Made by a program: the position numbers and the translations under genes | In this document: in pieces, positions 1-10,368 of the stretch | Layout: each line of letters begins with the position of its first letter | Numbering within the stretch: the stretch's first letter is position 1 | Notes under the pieces: model-generated | Databases searched by the model: none | Told to the model about the DNA's origin: nothing | Seen by the model: only the letters and a program-made list of their open reading frames with translations | Source of the DNA: Arthrobacter psychrochitiniphilus | Lineage (GTDB): Bacteria > Actinomycetota > Actinomycetes > Actinomycetales > Micrococcaceae | DNA length: 64,000 bases | Assembly (NCBI RefSeq): GCF_003185915.1 | Contig: NZ_QHLZ01000005.1 | Location: 268,002 to 332,001, forward strand | Reading direction: 5' to 3'

Positions 1-6
1 CCTATT

Positions 7-82
<76 letters not shown>

Positions 83-91
83 GAGCGAAAG

Positions 92-120
92 TGCCGGACC
101 CTGAGGGTTCGGCATTTTTT
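92..120 (+). terminator. Rho-independent terminator after tRNA-Gly
   Basis: A 10-bp stem (92-101 with 105-114, one G-T pair) with a 3-nt loop is followed at once by six T residues. It sits 10 nt after the tRNA and presumably ends its transcript. Confidence 0.85.
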
Positions 121-262
121 GTGCTCTCGGGAGTGCTAGAAACGCAGACTTGGGGTTAGCCCGGCGCTGCCCGCATGGGGCGCCCCGGCGGCGGAGCCCT
201 GTTATCCACAAACTGCGGGACCTCCGCTGGGAAGTGTCAGTGTGTAATGGAATAGTAGAGGT

Positions 263-1105
263 ATGACAGCACCAGCATTGGCCCACAGCACAGAGCTAGG
301 GCGCATGTACGCCCGTTCCCTGCAGGATCCGCCTAAAGTCCCCTCCATCACCACCGTCATCGGGCAACAGTCCACTTCTCTTGACGGTTGGATTGGGTAC
401 ATGGCGGCAACTGCCGTATCCAAACATCCTGACCTGGCTGCTGCCGTAGGAAATCCCGGACAGTTGCGCACTGTGGTGCGCGATAGCTCCAACGCCGCAG
501 AACAGTTCAGGGATGCCGCAGCTGCTCGCGGAGATAGGGTCCACAACTACTGCGAACAAGTGGCCTTGCGCGCGCTTGACCGCCCGCACCAGCTGGCGGA
601 AGCCCAAGAAGCCCTCGCCGAAAACGGCGAAGAAAACTTTGCGCTGCGCTTCGATCATTGGTGGAGCGAGTACAAGGTTGCGCCGCTGGCGCCGGAAGTC
701 ACTGTGTGGAATGAAACCCTAGGCTATGCGGGCACGCTGGATCTGGTGGCAACCATTGGTGGGCGGCTGTGCATCATCGACTACAAAACCAAGGGCACTG
801 ACCGTAACGGTCAGGTAAAGAGCCTGGACGCGAAGGTGGTCATGCAGCTTGTGGCCGGCATGAAAGCCGAAGAGTCAGTGATAGATCCAGCCGCCGGTAG
901 CTGGGAGCCGTGGAGGTACGGCCAGGATCCCATTCTTCTCGGCGTGGCGATTGGCGAAACCGAAGTTCGTACGCTGCAGGCCAATCCACAGGTACTGAAG
1001 GCCCACTGGTTTAAGTTCGCCTCCTTGCGGCGTGTGTGGCAAACCTCATTGGACGCAGCCGAAGCGGGGAGCCCTTTGCTCGATATTTCGCCTCCTGCGC
1101 AGTAG
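263..1105 (+). CDS. PD-(D/E)XK nuclease-like protein (RecB/Cas4-like fold)
   Basis: A 280-residue soluble protein with no signal peptide. The centre looks like a PD-(D/E)XK nuclease core: an acidic residue near E145/E151, then GTLDLV (D160) and IIDYKTK (D173, K175), which match the GxxD...(D/E)xK order of RecB/Cas4-like enzymes. This suggests a metal-dependent DNA-cleaving or DNA-processing activity, but no helicase, Cys cluster or CRISPR neighbour supports a particular pathway. The ATG at 263 is preceded by a purine-rich AGTAGAGG. It lies alone between the tRNA terminator and def, and looks like a conserved actinobacterial gene of unknown role. The catalytic motif is a reading of pattern, not proof of activity. 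Confidence 0.7.
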   Translation: MTAPALAHSTELGRMYARSLQDPPKVPSITTVIGQQSTSLDGWIGYMAATAVSKHPDLAAAVGNPGQLRTVVRDSSNAAEQFRDAAAARGDRVHNYCEQVALRALDRPHQLAEAQEALAENGEENFALRFDHWWSEYKVAPLAPEVTVWNETLGYAGTLDLVATIGGRLCIIDYKTKGTDRNGQVKSLDAKVVMQLVAGMKAEESVIDPAAGSWEPWRYGQDPILLGVAIGETEVRTLQANPQVLKAHWFKFASLRRVWQTSLDAAEAGSPLLDISPPAQ

Positions 1106-1184
1106 GCGCCAACTAGACTTGTCACAACTTCAGTTCCACGGGTCAACTTCGGCCTGCATAAATACCAAAGTGAGGTGCCCACAC

Positions 1185-1766
1185 ATGGCCATCCTGAGCA
1201 TTCGCATCATTGGCGATCCGGTCCTGAGAACGGTCGCCGAGGAAGTGAGCGTATTTGGCCCTGAGCTGGCCAAATTGATTTCCGACATGAATGAAACCAT
1301 GGTGGACGTTCGCGGCGCCGGGCTGGCAGCACCGCAAGTGGGCGTCAACAAACGCATCTTCACATACTCTGTTGACGGTGTAGAAGGGCACATCATCAAC
1401 CCGATCCTGGTGGCCAGCGATGACTTTGCCCCCGGCGATCCGGAAGGTTGCCTGTCCGTGCCCGGCCTAGGCTACACAGTTTCCCGTCACCGCTGGGTTC
1501 GGATCACCGGGGTGGACCTGCATGGCCACCCCATCGATATGGAAGCCACAGGTACCCTGGCTAAGTGTTTCCAGCACGAAACAGACCACCTCAACGGGAA
1601 ACTCTATGTGGACCGGCTCGAAGGTGAGGACCGCAAGGACGCGCTGCGTGCCATTAGAACAGCTAACTATCACAACATCACGGCAGAAACAGTTGCCAAG
1701 CGCGCAAAAACTGTGGGTTCCGCTTTCGGTGCTTCTGCTGGTGTTGTTGCCGGGGCCGCCCAATGA
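1185..1766 (+). CDS. def: Peptide deformylase
   Basis: Removes the formyl group from the N-terminal formylmethionine of new proteins. All three family motifs are present: GAGLAAPQ (about residues 44-51), EGCLSVPG with metal ligand C89, and QHETDHL with H131, E132 and H135. The length of 193 residues is normal. An open frame runs further upstream, but the conserved protein starts at the ATG at 1185 (MAILSIRIIGDPVLR), with GAGGTG seven bases before it, so I place the start there. It overlaps fmt by four bases (ATGA), giving the usual pairing of deformylase with formyltransferase. Confidence 0.96.
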   Translation: MAILSIRIIGDPVLRTVAEEVSVFGPELAKLISDMNETMVDVRGAGLAAPQVGVNKRIFTYSVDGVEGHIINPILVASDDFAPGDPEGCLSVPGLGYTVSRHRWVRITGVDLHGHPIDMEATGTLAKCFQHETDHLNGKLYVDRLEGEDRKDALRAIRTANYHNITAETVAKRAKTVGSAFGASAGVVAGAAQ

Positions 1767-2683
1767 GGGTGCTTTTCGCTGGAACTCCTGCCGTGGCGCT
1801 GCCTTCCCTGGAGGCCTTGCGCGCTGCCGGTCATGAGATCGTGGCTGTCCTGACACGCCCGGACGCCCCGCTGGGACGTAAAAGGGTGCTGACGCCATCT
1901 CCCGTTGCTGCCCGGGCCCAAGAGTTGGGGTTGCCCGTCATTAAGACGGACAAGATCGACTCCGACGCTGCCGCCGCCATCTTTGCCGCCGCACCCGAAG
2001 TGGCCGCCATTGTGGCTTACGGGGCACTTATTCCACCATCCGCACTGGGTATCCCGGCTCACGGATGGATCAACCTGCACTTTTCGCTGCTCCCTGCCTG
2101 GCGAGGTGCGGCGCCTGTGCAGCACGCTGTCATCAACGGAGATGAAATTACTGGCGCCTCCACGTTCCTCCTGGAAAAAGGACTTGACACCGGGCCGGTC
2201 TTTGGCACCATGACTGAGAGAATCCAAACCACTGACACCAGCGCCCTACTACTGGAGCGGCTCTCTCACAGCGGTGCAGTATTACTGGCACAGACCATTG
2301 ATGGGATCGGTGCGGGGATGCTTTCCGGCATCCCTCAACAAGGCGAGATCACGCTCGCCCCCAAACTGTCCCTCGAGGACGGGCACGTGAATTGGGGCGC
2401 ACCAGCTCTGGCTATCAACCGCCGCATCCGTGGGGTAACCACCGAGCCCGGTGCCTGGACCATGCTCTCCGGACAAAGGTTCAAGCTGGGAGCTGTGCTC
2501 CCGCGTCCGGACATCACAGCATTGGCTCCCGGGCACGTGATGGTGTCCGGGAAAGATGTTCTTGTCGGTACCGGATCGCACGCCGTGGAATTGGTGGACG
2601 TGCAGCCTTCGGGCAAAAAACTTATGAAGGCAACAGACTGGGCCCGCGGCCTGGCCAACAAGGAAGATGTGGTGTTTGAATGA
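1763..2683 (+). CDS. fmt: Methionyl-tRNA formyltransferase
   Basis: Transfers a formyl group from 10-formyltetrahydrofolate to initiator Met-tRNA. It has the N-terminal formyltransferase domain starting MRVLFAGTPAVALPSLEAL, the folate-binding/catalytic segment NLHFSLLPAWRGAAPVQ with the following INGDEITGAST, and a C-terminal OB-fold-like part. The length of 306 residues fits the family. It overlaps def upstream and rsmB downstream by four bases each, so the three are probably translationally coupled in one operon. Confidence 0.96.
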   Translation: MRVLFAGTPAVALPSLEALRAAGHEIVAVLTRPDAPLGRKRVLTPSPVAARAQELGLPVIKTDKIDSDAAAAIFAAAPEVAAIVAYGALIPPSALGIPAHGWINLHFSLLPAWRGAAPVQHAVINGDEITGASTFLLEKGLDTGPVFGTMTERIQTTDTSALLLERLSHSGAVLLAQTIDGIGAGMLSGIPQQGEITLAPKLSLEDGHVNWGAPALAINRRIRGVTTEPGAWTMLSGQRFKLGAVLPRPDITALAPGHVMVSGKDVLVGTGSHAVELVDVQPSGKKLMKATDWARGLANKEDVVFE

Positions 2684-4245
2684 CCAGCGAGCAAAGCGGG
2701 CATTCCAGCGCGCAACGTGGCGGCCACGGCCGCGCTCAGGGTGGCGGTGTCCGACGTCGGGACGATGCCGGACGCGAACGTAACCGCAGCACCACCCGGA
2801 ACAAGACCGAAACGGCACCGGGCCAGCGCACCCGGGTGGCGGACCCCGCACGGCTGGTGGCCTTTGAGGTACTCCGGGCTGTCTCCGCCGATGACGCGTA
2901 CGCCAACCTGGTGTTGCCGGCACGCATCCGCAAACATGGGCTGGACCGCCGTGACGCAGGGTTCGCCACCGAGCTGACCTACGGGGCGTTACGCGCCCAG
3001 GGCACCTACGACGCCATTTTGGCTACGTGCGTGGACCGCCCGCTCAGTGAGCTGGATCCCGCCATCCTGGATGCCCTGCGCCTAGGCGTCCACCAGCTCC
3101 TGGCCATGCGTGTTCCCACCCACGCGGCCTTGGACCAGACCGTAGGCCTGGCGCGTGCCGTGATTGGTGCTGGCCCCTCAGGCCTTGTCAACGCCGTACT
3201 GCGCAAAGTTGCGGCAAAGGACTTATCCGAGTGGCTGATTGAACTTAGCGCCGGAATTACTGATGAGGTCAAGAAGGCCTCCATTGAGCACGCACATCCG
3301 GAATGGATTGTGCGCTCGATGCGCCAAGCGCTCGTTGCCCATGGCCGGGACGTGAGCGAAATTACCGCCCTGCTGGAGGCGGATAACGCTGCCCCCGTGG
3401 TGAACCTTGTGGCCCTGCCCGGGCTGGGCGACCTTGCTGAAGCCTTCGAGGCCAGCTTCACCCCCGGTGAGCTTGTGGCCGATTCTGCCCTCTCCTCGGG
3501 AGGGGACTTGGGCCGTCTGGAAAGTGTCCGTGAAGGCACTGTGCGGGTCCAGGACGCCGGCTCCCAGCTGGTGGCCCGTGCCTTGGCCGGAGTAGAGGTT
3601 ACTTCCGGCAAGGACGGCAGCGAGGAGCGCTGGCTTGATCTGTGCGCCGGACCCGGCGGTAAGGCAGCACTCTTGGCGGCTCTGGCGGCTCAAAAGAATG
3701 CTTGGCTACTGGCCAATGAACCGGCACCTCACCGTGCCAAACTCGTAGAGCAGGCACTGGCCGCTATCCCGCACGATAGCTGGACCGTGCGTACCGGAGA
3801 TGGCCGTGATATTGGCCGCGAACACCCCGGCGCATTCGATAGGGTCCTGGTGGACGCTCCGTGCACAGGCCTTGGTGCCTTGCGCCGCCGGCCCGAATCA
3901 CGGTGGCGACGCAAACTTTCAGATGTGGCGGAATTGGGTCCGCTGCAGCGTGAACTCCTCGCTTCCGCCCTGGACGCGGTCAAGCCCGGTGGAGTAGTGG
4001 CTTATGTCACCTGCTCCCCGCATGTGGCAGAAACCATTGCCGTGGTGGAGGATGCCATGCGCAAGCGTACAGATGTTGAACTGGTGGACGCCGGAGCCGC
4101 CCTGGATACGGCAAGCCTCAGCGGCGCAGTTCATGCCGGCAACACCACCGCGGCTGTTCCCGGGCACCGGATGATGGCCCAGTTGTGGCCGCACATCCAC
4201 CAGAGCGACGCCATGTTCATTGCGCTCATCCGCAAGAACGGCTAA
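2680..4245 (+). CDS. rsmB: 16S rRNA (cytosine-5) methyltransferase RsmB
   Basis: SAM-dependent methyltransferase of the RsmB/Sun family (C967 of 16S rRNA in E. coli). The first 45 residues are a low-complexity Arg/Gly/Ser-rich tail. A NusB-like RNA-binding domain follows (about 50-180), then the Rossmann methyltransferase domain with LCAGPGGKAALLAALA (about 320), DAPCTGLGALRRRP (C395) and YVTCSPHVAET (C445). The two cysteines are the usual releasing and nucleophilic residues. 521 residues. It is coupled to fmt by an ATGA overlap. Confidence 0.95.
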   Translation: MTSEQSGHSSAQRGGHGRAQGGGVRRRDDAGRERNRSTTRNKTETAPGQRTRVADPARLVAFEVLRAVSADDAYANLVLPARIRKHGLDRRDAGFATELTYGALRAQGTYDAILATCVDRPLSELDPAILDALRLGVHQLLAMRVPTHAALDQTVGLARAVIGAGPSGLVNAVLRKVAAKDLSEWLIELSAGITDEVKKASIEHAHPEWIVRSMRQALVAHGRDVSEITALLEADNAAPVVNLVALPGLGDLAEAFEASFTPGELVADSALSSGGDLGRLESVREGTVRVQDAGSQLVARALAGVEVTSGKDGSEERWLDLCAGPGGKAALLAALAAQKNAWLLANEPAPHRAKLVEQALAAIPHDSWTVRTGDGRDIGREHPGAFDRVLVDAPCTGLGALRRRPESRWRRKLSDVAELGPLQRELLASALDAVKPGGVVAYVTCSPHVAETIAVVEDAMRKRTDVELVDAGAALDTASLSGAVHAGNTTAAVPGHRMMAQLWPHIHQSDAMFIALIRKNG

Positions 4246-4284
4246 GAACGCGCTGCCCCGCTACTCCACCCACTAGACATCCGC

Positions 4285-4326
4285 CCACTAGCGATAGAAC
4301 CAGTAGCGATACAACCAGTAGATAGA
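4285..4326 (+). repeat. 15-bp tandem repeat (about 2.7 copies) before rpe
   Basis: Units CCACTAGCGATAGAA (4285-4299) and CCAGTAGCGATACAA (4300-4314) are followed by a shortened third copy CCAGTAGATAGAGG (4315-4328) that supplies the ribosome-binding purines of rpe. The repeat fills most of the rsmB-rpe gap. Copy number could therefore alter spacing upstream of translation start. No function is known. Confidence 0.75.
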
Positions 4327-4335
4327 GGTATCTTT

Positions 4336-5013
4336 GTGAGCCGCACCGGCATTAAATGCTGCATCAACCCCAGTATCCTGTCCGCCGACTTTGTGAATTT
4401 GCAGGCCGAGTTGGCCCGTATTTCCAATGCCGATGCGGTCCACGTCGATGTCATGGATAACCATTTTGTGCCCAATCTAACCATTGGGTTGCCCGTGGTT
4501 GAGCGGATTGCGCAGGTGAGCCCGGTGCCTTTGGACGCGCACTTGATGATTGCCGAGGTGGACCGTTGGGCGCCACTGTATGCGGATGCGGGGCTGGACT
4601 CGGTGACCTTCCATGTGGAAGCCTCCAACGCTCCCATCAAATTGGCTCGCGAGCTGCGGGCCAGGGGTGCGAAGGCGGGGATGGCGCTGCGCCCGGCAAC
4701 CGCCGTCGAACCTTACTTGGATATGCTGCCTGAGCTGGACATGCTCTTGATCATGACGGTGGAGCCGGGTTTTGGCGGGCAGGCGTTCCTGGATATCACG
4801 CTGCCTAAGATTCGGCGCGCCCGGGCGGCCATAGAGGGTAGCGGTGTCAATGTGGCTCTTCAGGTTGATGGGGGGATCACGGAAGAGACCATCACCCGTG
4901 CTGCCGAGGCCGGTGCCAATATCTTCGTGGCCGGCTCGGCCGTCTACGGTAAGCCGTCACCGCAGGAAGCCATCGAGTCGCTGCGTGCCAAGGGCCAACT
5001 GGCTTTCGGCTAA
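4336..5013 (+). CDS. rpe: Ribulose-phosphate 3-epimerase
   Basis: Interconverts ribulose 5-phosphate and xylulose 5-phosphate in the pentose phosphate pathway, the route that supplies ribulose 5-phosphate for the flavin operon next door. The TIM-barrel motifs are clear: [13 protein letters not shown] at the N-terminus, [16 protein letters not shown] with metal-binding His and Asp, [18 protein letters not shown] and QVDGGI. 225 residues. Translation starts at GTG 4336, eight bases after GATAGAGG. It follows rsmB by 90 bases filled by a tandem repeat. Confidence 0.95.
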   Translation: MSRTGIKCCINPSILSADFVNLQAELARISNADAVHVDVMDNHFVPNLTIGLPVVERIAQVSPVPLDAHLMIAEVDRWAPLYADAGLDSVTFHVEASNAPIKLARELRARGAKAGMALRPATAVEPYLDMLPELDMLLIMTVEPGFGGQAFLDITLPKIRRARAAIEGSGVNVALQVDGGITEETITRAAEAGANIFVAGSAVYGKPSPQEAIESLRAKGQLAFG

Positions 5014-5097
5014 GCCGCACGCTTGTGGCACGAGCCACGGCCGGGAGGAACTTCCCGTAGCAACTGCCAGATGTAATTGATGTCATACTATTAACAG

Positions 5098-5117
5098 GCA
5101 CCCGTAACAGCGGGTGC
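5098..5117 (+). terminator. Hairpin between rpe and the FMN riboswitch
   Basis: A perfect 7-bp stem GCACCCG/CGGGTGC with a 6-nt loop lies just upstream of the riboswitch. It is followed by TAAAAG, not a T-run, so it is a weak terminator candidate at best. Confidence 0.3.
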
Positions 5118-5130
5118 TAAAAGAAATATC

Positions 5131-5273
5131 ACGTGCTCCGGGGTCGGTGTAATTCCGAACCGGCGGTTATAGTCCGCGACCCGTGCGCAGCCAGTTGGAA
5201 ACAACCGGGCGTGCACGGTTGATCTGGTGAAATTCCGGAACCGACAGTTAAAGTCTGGATGGGAGAAGCACGA
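5131..5273 (+). promoter_or_regulatory. FMN riboswitch (RFN element)
   Basis: The conserved RFN pieces occur in order: a P1 strand CGTGCT (5132-5137), GGGGTCGGTGTAATTCCGAAC, CCGGCGGTTATAGTCCGCGACCCG, a variable arm GCAGCCAGTT...AACCGG, GTGAAATTCCGGAACCGACAG, TTAAAGTCTGGATGGGAGAAG, and the closing P1 strand AGCACG (5267-5272). The class binds flavin mononucleotide and turns off flavin genes. Downstream, a small hairpin GGCGGC-TTTT-AGCCGTC at 5305-5322 may be part of the expression platform; it ends in CCATTCTT, a poor T-run, so control by attenuation or by blocking the start region are both possible. It governs the ribM-ribD-ribE-ribB-ribA-ribH operon. Confidence 0.95.
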
Positions 5274-5397
5274 ACAGTTTTGGCCGTCAGGTCAAGGGTG
5301 TAGCGGCGGCTTTTTAGCCGTCCCATTCTTGTACCCTGCTCGGCTTAGCTGTACGTTACCCCCGGAGCCATCGCGGTCTCGAAAGGGTAAGGTAACA

Positions 5398-6138
5398 GTG
5401 GATTTTCTGCGATGGCTCTTTGATGCCAAACTCGAATTCGCCGGTGGCGGATTCCTGCTCTGGCGCGAAGTAATTGGAAACTTATTTGGGCTCGCCAGCG
5501 CCCTCGGCGGTATGCGCCGTAAAATCTGGGCCTGGCCGGTGGGCATCATCGGCAACCTCCTGCTCTTCACAGTCTTCATGGGCTCAGTCTTCGGCTCCAC
5601 CGAGCATGTGAACCTCTTGGGTCAGGCCGGCCGGCAAATCATGTTCATCGCCGTCTCGATCTACGGCTGGCAGCGTTGGAACCAGACTCGTCACCAAAAG
5701 AACGACGACGGCGCTCATGTGGGTGACGCCGTCCAGCCTCGCTGGGCTGGAGCCCGCGTACGCTGGCTGCTGGTAGCCGCCATGGTGGGCGGAACAGCCA
5801 TCCTCACCCCAATCTTTACGGCCATGGGTTCCTACGAGCCTGTCTGGGCGGACGCATGGATTTTCATGGGCTCACTTCTGGCAACCTATGGCATGGCCAA
5901 AGGCTGGGTTGAGTTCTGGCTGATCTGGGTAGCGGTGGACTTGGTAGGTGTGCCGTTGTTGTTCAGCGCCGGATACTACGCCTCCGCTTTCATGTATGTC
6001 TTCTATGGTGCATTTACTTTGGTTGGTTTCTTCGTATGGTGGAGGGTGCGTCGCACCACAGATGCCCTAGCCCGGCAGGTATCTGTTGACGCTACATTCC
6101 CTGACATTACTGTGAGCAACAGAAAGGCCAGACTATGA
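5398..6138 (+). CDS. ribM: Riboflavin transporter RibM (PnuC/PnuX family)
   Basis: An integral membrane protein of the PnuC family. In actinobacteria the family member that follows an FMN riboswitch is the riboflavin importer RibM/PnuX rather than a nicotinamide riboside carrier, so the context decides the call. Several hydrophobic helices are visible, with the family-like NLFGLASALGGMRRKIWAWPVGIIGN near residues 25-50 and YGWQRW in the next loop. An open frame reaches back into the riboswitch; the GTG at 5398 is chosen because it follows AAAGGGTAAGG and gives MDFLRWLFD, a normal family N-terminus. 246 residues. It overlaps ribD by four bases. Confidence 0.85.
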   Translation: MDFLRWLFDAKLEFAGGGFLLWREVIGNLFGLASALGGMRRKIWAWPVGIIGNLLLFTVFMGSVFGSTEHVNLLGQAGRQIMFIAVSIYGWQRWNQTRHQKNDDGAHVGDAVQPRWAGARVRWLLVAAMVGGTAILTPIFTAMGSYEPVWADAWIFMGSLLATYGMAKGWVEFWLIWVAVDLVGVPLLFSAGYYASAFMYVFYGAFTLVGFFVWWRVRRTTDALARQVSVDATFPDITVSNRKARL

Positions 6139-7310
6139 TCTTCTCCGCCATGGACAACAGTTTCCGCACCCCTGCTCCCGAGCACTTTACCGCTGCCGAA
6201 ATTTTAGGCATGGAGACGGCTCTCTCAGCAGCCCGGCAAGGGGTGCGCAGTTCAAACCCGCTTGTGGGAGCTGTCATCATTGACGCGGACGGCACCTTCC
6301 TTGCTATCGGTTACCACAAGGGTGCGGGAACACCCCACGCGGAAGCTGATGTCATCAACAGGCTCCTCGGCACAGGGGTTAAACGGGATCTGTCCGCGGC
6401 CACGCTCATTGTCACCCTTGAACCGTGCAGCCATGTGGGCCGTACCGGGCCCTGTACTCAGGCCATCATCGACGCCGGAATTGGCAACGTGGTCTACGCA
6501 CTCCCGGACCCTCACATCCCGGCTGCTGGCGGGGCGCAAATCCTGCACAACGAAGGCATCAACGTCCGGATGGGGCTCATGGCCGCCGAGGCTGAAGATC
6601 TGAACCGGCGTTGGTTTGTTGCTGTGCGTGAAAACCGCCCTTTCATTACAGCGCGGCTGGCTCAGACGGTGGACGGCAGGATTGCCGCCGTGGACGGCAC
6701 CAGCCAGTGGATCACCTCGCAGGAATCTCGCCAGGACTCCCATGAGCTACGGGCCCGTGTGGACGCCATTGTGGTGGGCACCGGAACCGTCATGGCCGAT
6801 AACCCGCGGCTGACAGCGCGTGCGGCAGATGGCTCTGACGCCGAACATCAGCCACTGCGCGTGGTCATGGGGAAAAGGGAGATCCCCGCCGACGCCGCTG
6901 TGAAGGGTGTTTCGGGTACCCCAAGCAGCCCCGACCGTTTGGGGGACGAGGATTTCTTGGCCCTGCGCACTCACGATCCAGCCGCCGTGGTGCGTGAACT
7001 TCATGGGCGCGGGGTAGGACACCTCATGATTGAAGGTGGTGCCATGATCAACGCCGCATTCCTGGCCCAGGGGCTCGTGGATGAGCTGGTGGTTTATCTG
7101 GCTCCGACTCTTCTGGGATCTGGCATTCCCGCCCTCACCGATCTAGGCATCGGCACGCTGGAACAAGCCCAGCGCTGGGAATGGGATGCCACCACCACCG
7201 GACCCGTGGAAATACTGGGCCCGGACTTGAAATTGACGCTGATGCCCGCCAAGGCTCACGCCCGCGAACAACGCCCGGACGCTCACGGCGCCGGCGAGCA
7301 AGGAAGTTAG
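6135..7310 (+). CDS. ribD: Bifunctional diaminohydroxyphosphoribosylaminopyrimidine deaminase / 5-amino-6-(5-phosphoribosylamino)uracil reductase
   Basis: Catalyses the deamination and NADPH-dependent side-chain reduction steps of riboflavin synthesis. The N-terminal deaminase domain has the zinc motif TPHAEADV and PCSHVGRTGPC; the C-terminal RibD_C reductase domain carries RLAQTVDGRIA, VDAIVVGTGTVMADNPRLTAR and LMIEGGAMINAAFL. 391 residues, slightly long because of a polar tail. ATG 6135 overlaps the ribM stop by four bases and follows AGAAAGG. Confidence 0.95.
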   Translation: MIFSAMDNSFRTPAPEHFTAAEILGMETALSAARQGVRSSNPLVGAVIIDADGTFLAIGYHKGAGTPHAEADVINRLLGTGVKRDLSAATLIVTLEPCSHVGRTGPCTQAIIDAGIGNVVYALPDPHIPAAGGAQILHNEGINVRMGLMAAEAEDLNRRWFVAVRENRPFITARLAQTVDGRIAAVDGTSQWITSQESRQDSHELRARVDAIVVGTGTVMADNPRLTARAADGSDAEHQPLRVVMGKREIPADAAVKGVSGTPSSPDRLGDEDFLALRTHDPAAVVRELHGRGVGHLMIEGGAMINAAFLAQGLVDELVVYLAPTLLGSGIPALTDLGIGTLEQAQRWEWDATTTGPVEILGPDLKLTLMPAKAHAREQRPDAHGAGEQGS

Positions 7311-7312
7311 AG

Positions 7313-7945
7313 ATGTTTACTGGAATTGTTGCAGGCCGCGGCACCGTCCTGGCCTTGAATCAAACACCCGAATCCGGCAGCGCCGTCCTGGTGCTAGAAG
7401 CCGGGCCGCTGCTTGAGGGCCTGGAATTGGGCGGCTCCCTGGCCATCAATGGTGTTTGCCTCAGCGCCACACGCCTCGAGGGGGACACCATTGAGGTGGA
7501 CGTCATGGGCGAAACCCTCACCCGCACCACCATCGGCAGCTTGCGTCACGGCGATCACGTGAACCTGGAACGGTGTGTGCCCGCAGGAGGACGGCTTGAC
7601 GGTCACGTTGTCCAGGGCCATGTGGATGGCACCGGAACGTTGCTGGAGCGGGAGAACTTGGGCAGCTGGGAGCGGCTGCGCTTCCAGGTTCCCCGAGAAC
7701 TTTCCCGCTATATTGCCGAGAAAGGCTCCATCGCCATTGATGGGGTGTCCCTAACAGTGACGGCCGTAAGCCCGGCTCAAAACGCCCAGCAGTGGTTTGA
7801 AGTAGGGCTGATTCCCATCACACTTTCAGCCACAGGTCTGGGAGAGAAAGCTCAAGGCGGCGCGGTGAATTTGGAAGTGGATGTGCTGGCCAAATACACT
7901 GCACGGCTTCTGGAGTTCAGCACCTTGAAGGGGGATGTGGCATGA
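7313..7945 (+). CDS. ribE: Riboflavin synthase, alpha subunit
   Basis: Forms riboflavin from two molecules of 6,7-dimethyl-8-ribityllumazine. It shows the two-barrel repeat of the family: [10 protein letters not shown]...[16 protein letters not shown] and then [20 protein letters not shown] sequence with [11 protein letters not shown]. The protein starts at ATG 7313 (MFTGIV), five bases beyond the ribD stop region, with AAGGAAG as ribosome-binding site; the longer upstream frame inside ribD is rejected. 210 residues. It overlaps ribB by four bases (ATGA). Confidence 0.95.
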   Translation: MFTGIVAGRGTVLALNQTPESGSAVLVLEAGPLLEGLELGGSLAINGVCLSATRLEGDTIEVDVMGETLTRTTIGSLRHGDHVNLERCVPAGGRLDGHVVQGHVDGTGTLLERENLGSWERLRFQVPRELSRYIAEKGSIAIDGVSLTVTAVSPAQNAQQWFEVGLIPITLSATGLGEKAQGGAVNLEVDVLAKYTARLLEFSTLKGDVA

Positions 7946-8572
7946 GGAACGTTCTAGATCCTGTTCCCCTGGCCATTGCCGCCATAGCGCGCGGGGAAGC
8001 GGTGTTGGTGGTTGATGATGAGAACCGCGAAAACGAAGGCGACATCATCTTCGCCGCCCAGCACAGCACCCCCGCGCTCATGGGCTGGACCATCCGCCAC
8101 AGCTCAGGTGTGATCTGCGTTCCCCTGGATGAGGCCCATGGAGATCGCCTCGCGCTGCCGCCCATGGTGGCGGTTAACCAGGATGCCAAAGGTACCGCCT
8201 ATACGGTTTCCTGCGATGCGGCCCACGGCGTCACCACGGGTATCAGCGCCACGGACAGGTCCCTGACAGCAACGGTGCTTGCCAACCCGGACTCCACGCC
8301 CGGCACCGTGACTCGGCCAGGGCATATATTCCCACTACGAGCTGTGGCTGGGGGAGTGCGGGCACGTGCAGGGCATACTGAAGCTGGTGTTGACTTGTGC
8401 AAACTTGCCGGATGCGAAGCGGTAGCCGTGATTGCCGAGGTGGTGGATGATGCCGGAGAGATGCTGCGCTTGCACGGGCTGCGGGAATTTGCTGACCGCC
8501 ATTCCCTGGTGCTGATCTCCATCGAGGACTTAGCCGCCCACTTGGCGGCGATGGATGATGCGGAGTCCCACC

Positions 8573-8580
<8 letters not shown>
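7942..8580 (+). CDS. ribB: 3,4-dihydroxy-2-butanone 4-phosphate synthase
   Basis: Makes the four-carbon precursor of lumazine from ribulose 5-phosphate. Motifs include [10 protein letters not shown] (metal and substrate binding), [25 protein letters not shown] and [11 protein letters not shown]. 212 residues, the length of a stand-alone RibB. In many actinobacteria this domain is fused to GTP cyclohydrolase II as RibBA; here a stop codon separates it from ribA, and the two genes overlap by eight bases in different frames. Confidence 0.95.
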
Positions 8581-9801
<1,221 letters not shown>

Positions 9802-9846
9802 CTGAAAACTGCCGGGCGCTTCGAAGCTGCGCTCGGTTATCTGGGT

Positions 9847-9882
9847 AACGGTGTGCCAGTCTTGGAGTGGCACACCGTTCTG
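9847..9882 (+). terminator. Perfect 12-bp hairpin after ribH
   Basis: AACGGTGTGCCA (9847-9858) pairs perfectly with TGGCACACCGTT (9868-9879) around a 9-nt loop. The next bases CTGTGC are not T-rich, so termination here would be of the T-poor type common in high-GC bacteria. It lies 45 bases past the end of the rib operon. Confidence 0.6.
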
Positions 9883-10014
9883 TGCAAACGGCGAGCCGCT
9901 TCGGTGCGGTGGACGCCGCCACCCTCCCACTGTCCGTATCTTGACTGTCCGTATGTTGGACGCGCGGAGTCTGCAAATCCGCGAAAACGAGCCAAACCCA
10001 GTAAGGTGGACTGC

Positions 10015-10278
10015 GTGAAGACCTTCGAATCCCTTTTTGATGAGCTCAGTGCTAAAGCCGCAGCCCGGCCCGCTGGCTCCCGTACCGTCGCCGAACTTGA
10101 TTCCGGCGTACACGGTATCGGCAAGAAAGTGGTTGAGGAAGCCGCCGAGGTGTGGATGGCTGCCGAGTATGAATCGGAAGAAGCCTGCGCCGAGGAGATT
10201 TCCCAGCTGTTCTACCACCTGCAGGTCATGATGATCGCAAAAGGGTTGACCATTCAGGATGTTTACAAGCATCTCTAG
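10015..10278 (+). CDS. hisE: Phosphoribosyl-ATP pyrophosphatase
   Basis: Second step of histidine synthesis: hydrolyses phosphoribosyl-ATP to phosphoribosyl-AMP. Small all-alpha MazG-like enzyme of 87 residues with [13 protein letters not shown] and [15 protein letters not shown], the Glu-rich metal-binding helices. A long open frame runs upstream, but the family length and AAGGTGGA before GTG 10015 fix the start there. Its partner cyclohydrolase hisI is a separate gene at 12.9 kb, so the two are not fused here. hisG follows 90 bases later. Confidence 0.94.
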   Translation: MKTFESLFDELSAKAAARPAGSRTVAELDSGVHGIGKKVVEEAAEVWMAAEYESEEACAEEISQLFYHLQVMMIAKGLTIQDVYKHL

Positions 10279-10368
10279 CCACCTGCCGTGGCTGCTTGAA
10301 AATTTCTGAAATGGCGTCCCACAGGGAGCCGAAACTTTTTGCCTGTTCCTACCTGAAAGACTTTTATC

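Noticed and set aside
5227..5397. N-terminal extension of RibM reaching into the FMN riboswitch
   Set aside because: The extension would translate riboswitch sequence and has no family similarity; GTG 5398 has a ribosome-binding site and a normal start.
9940..9960. Duplicated ACTGTCCGTAT before hisE as a possible operator or promoter
   Set aside because: Only a short direct repeat with no acceptable -10 box at the right spacing; no regulator can be linked.
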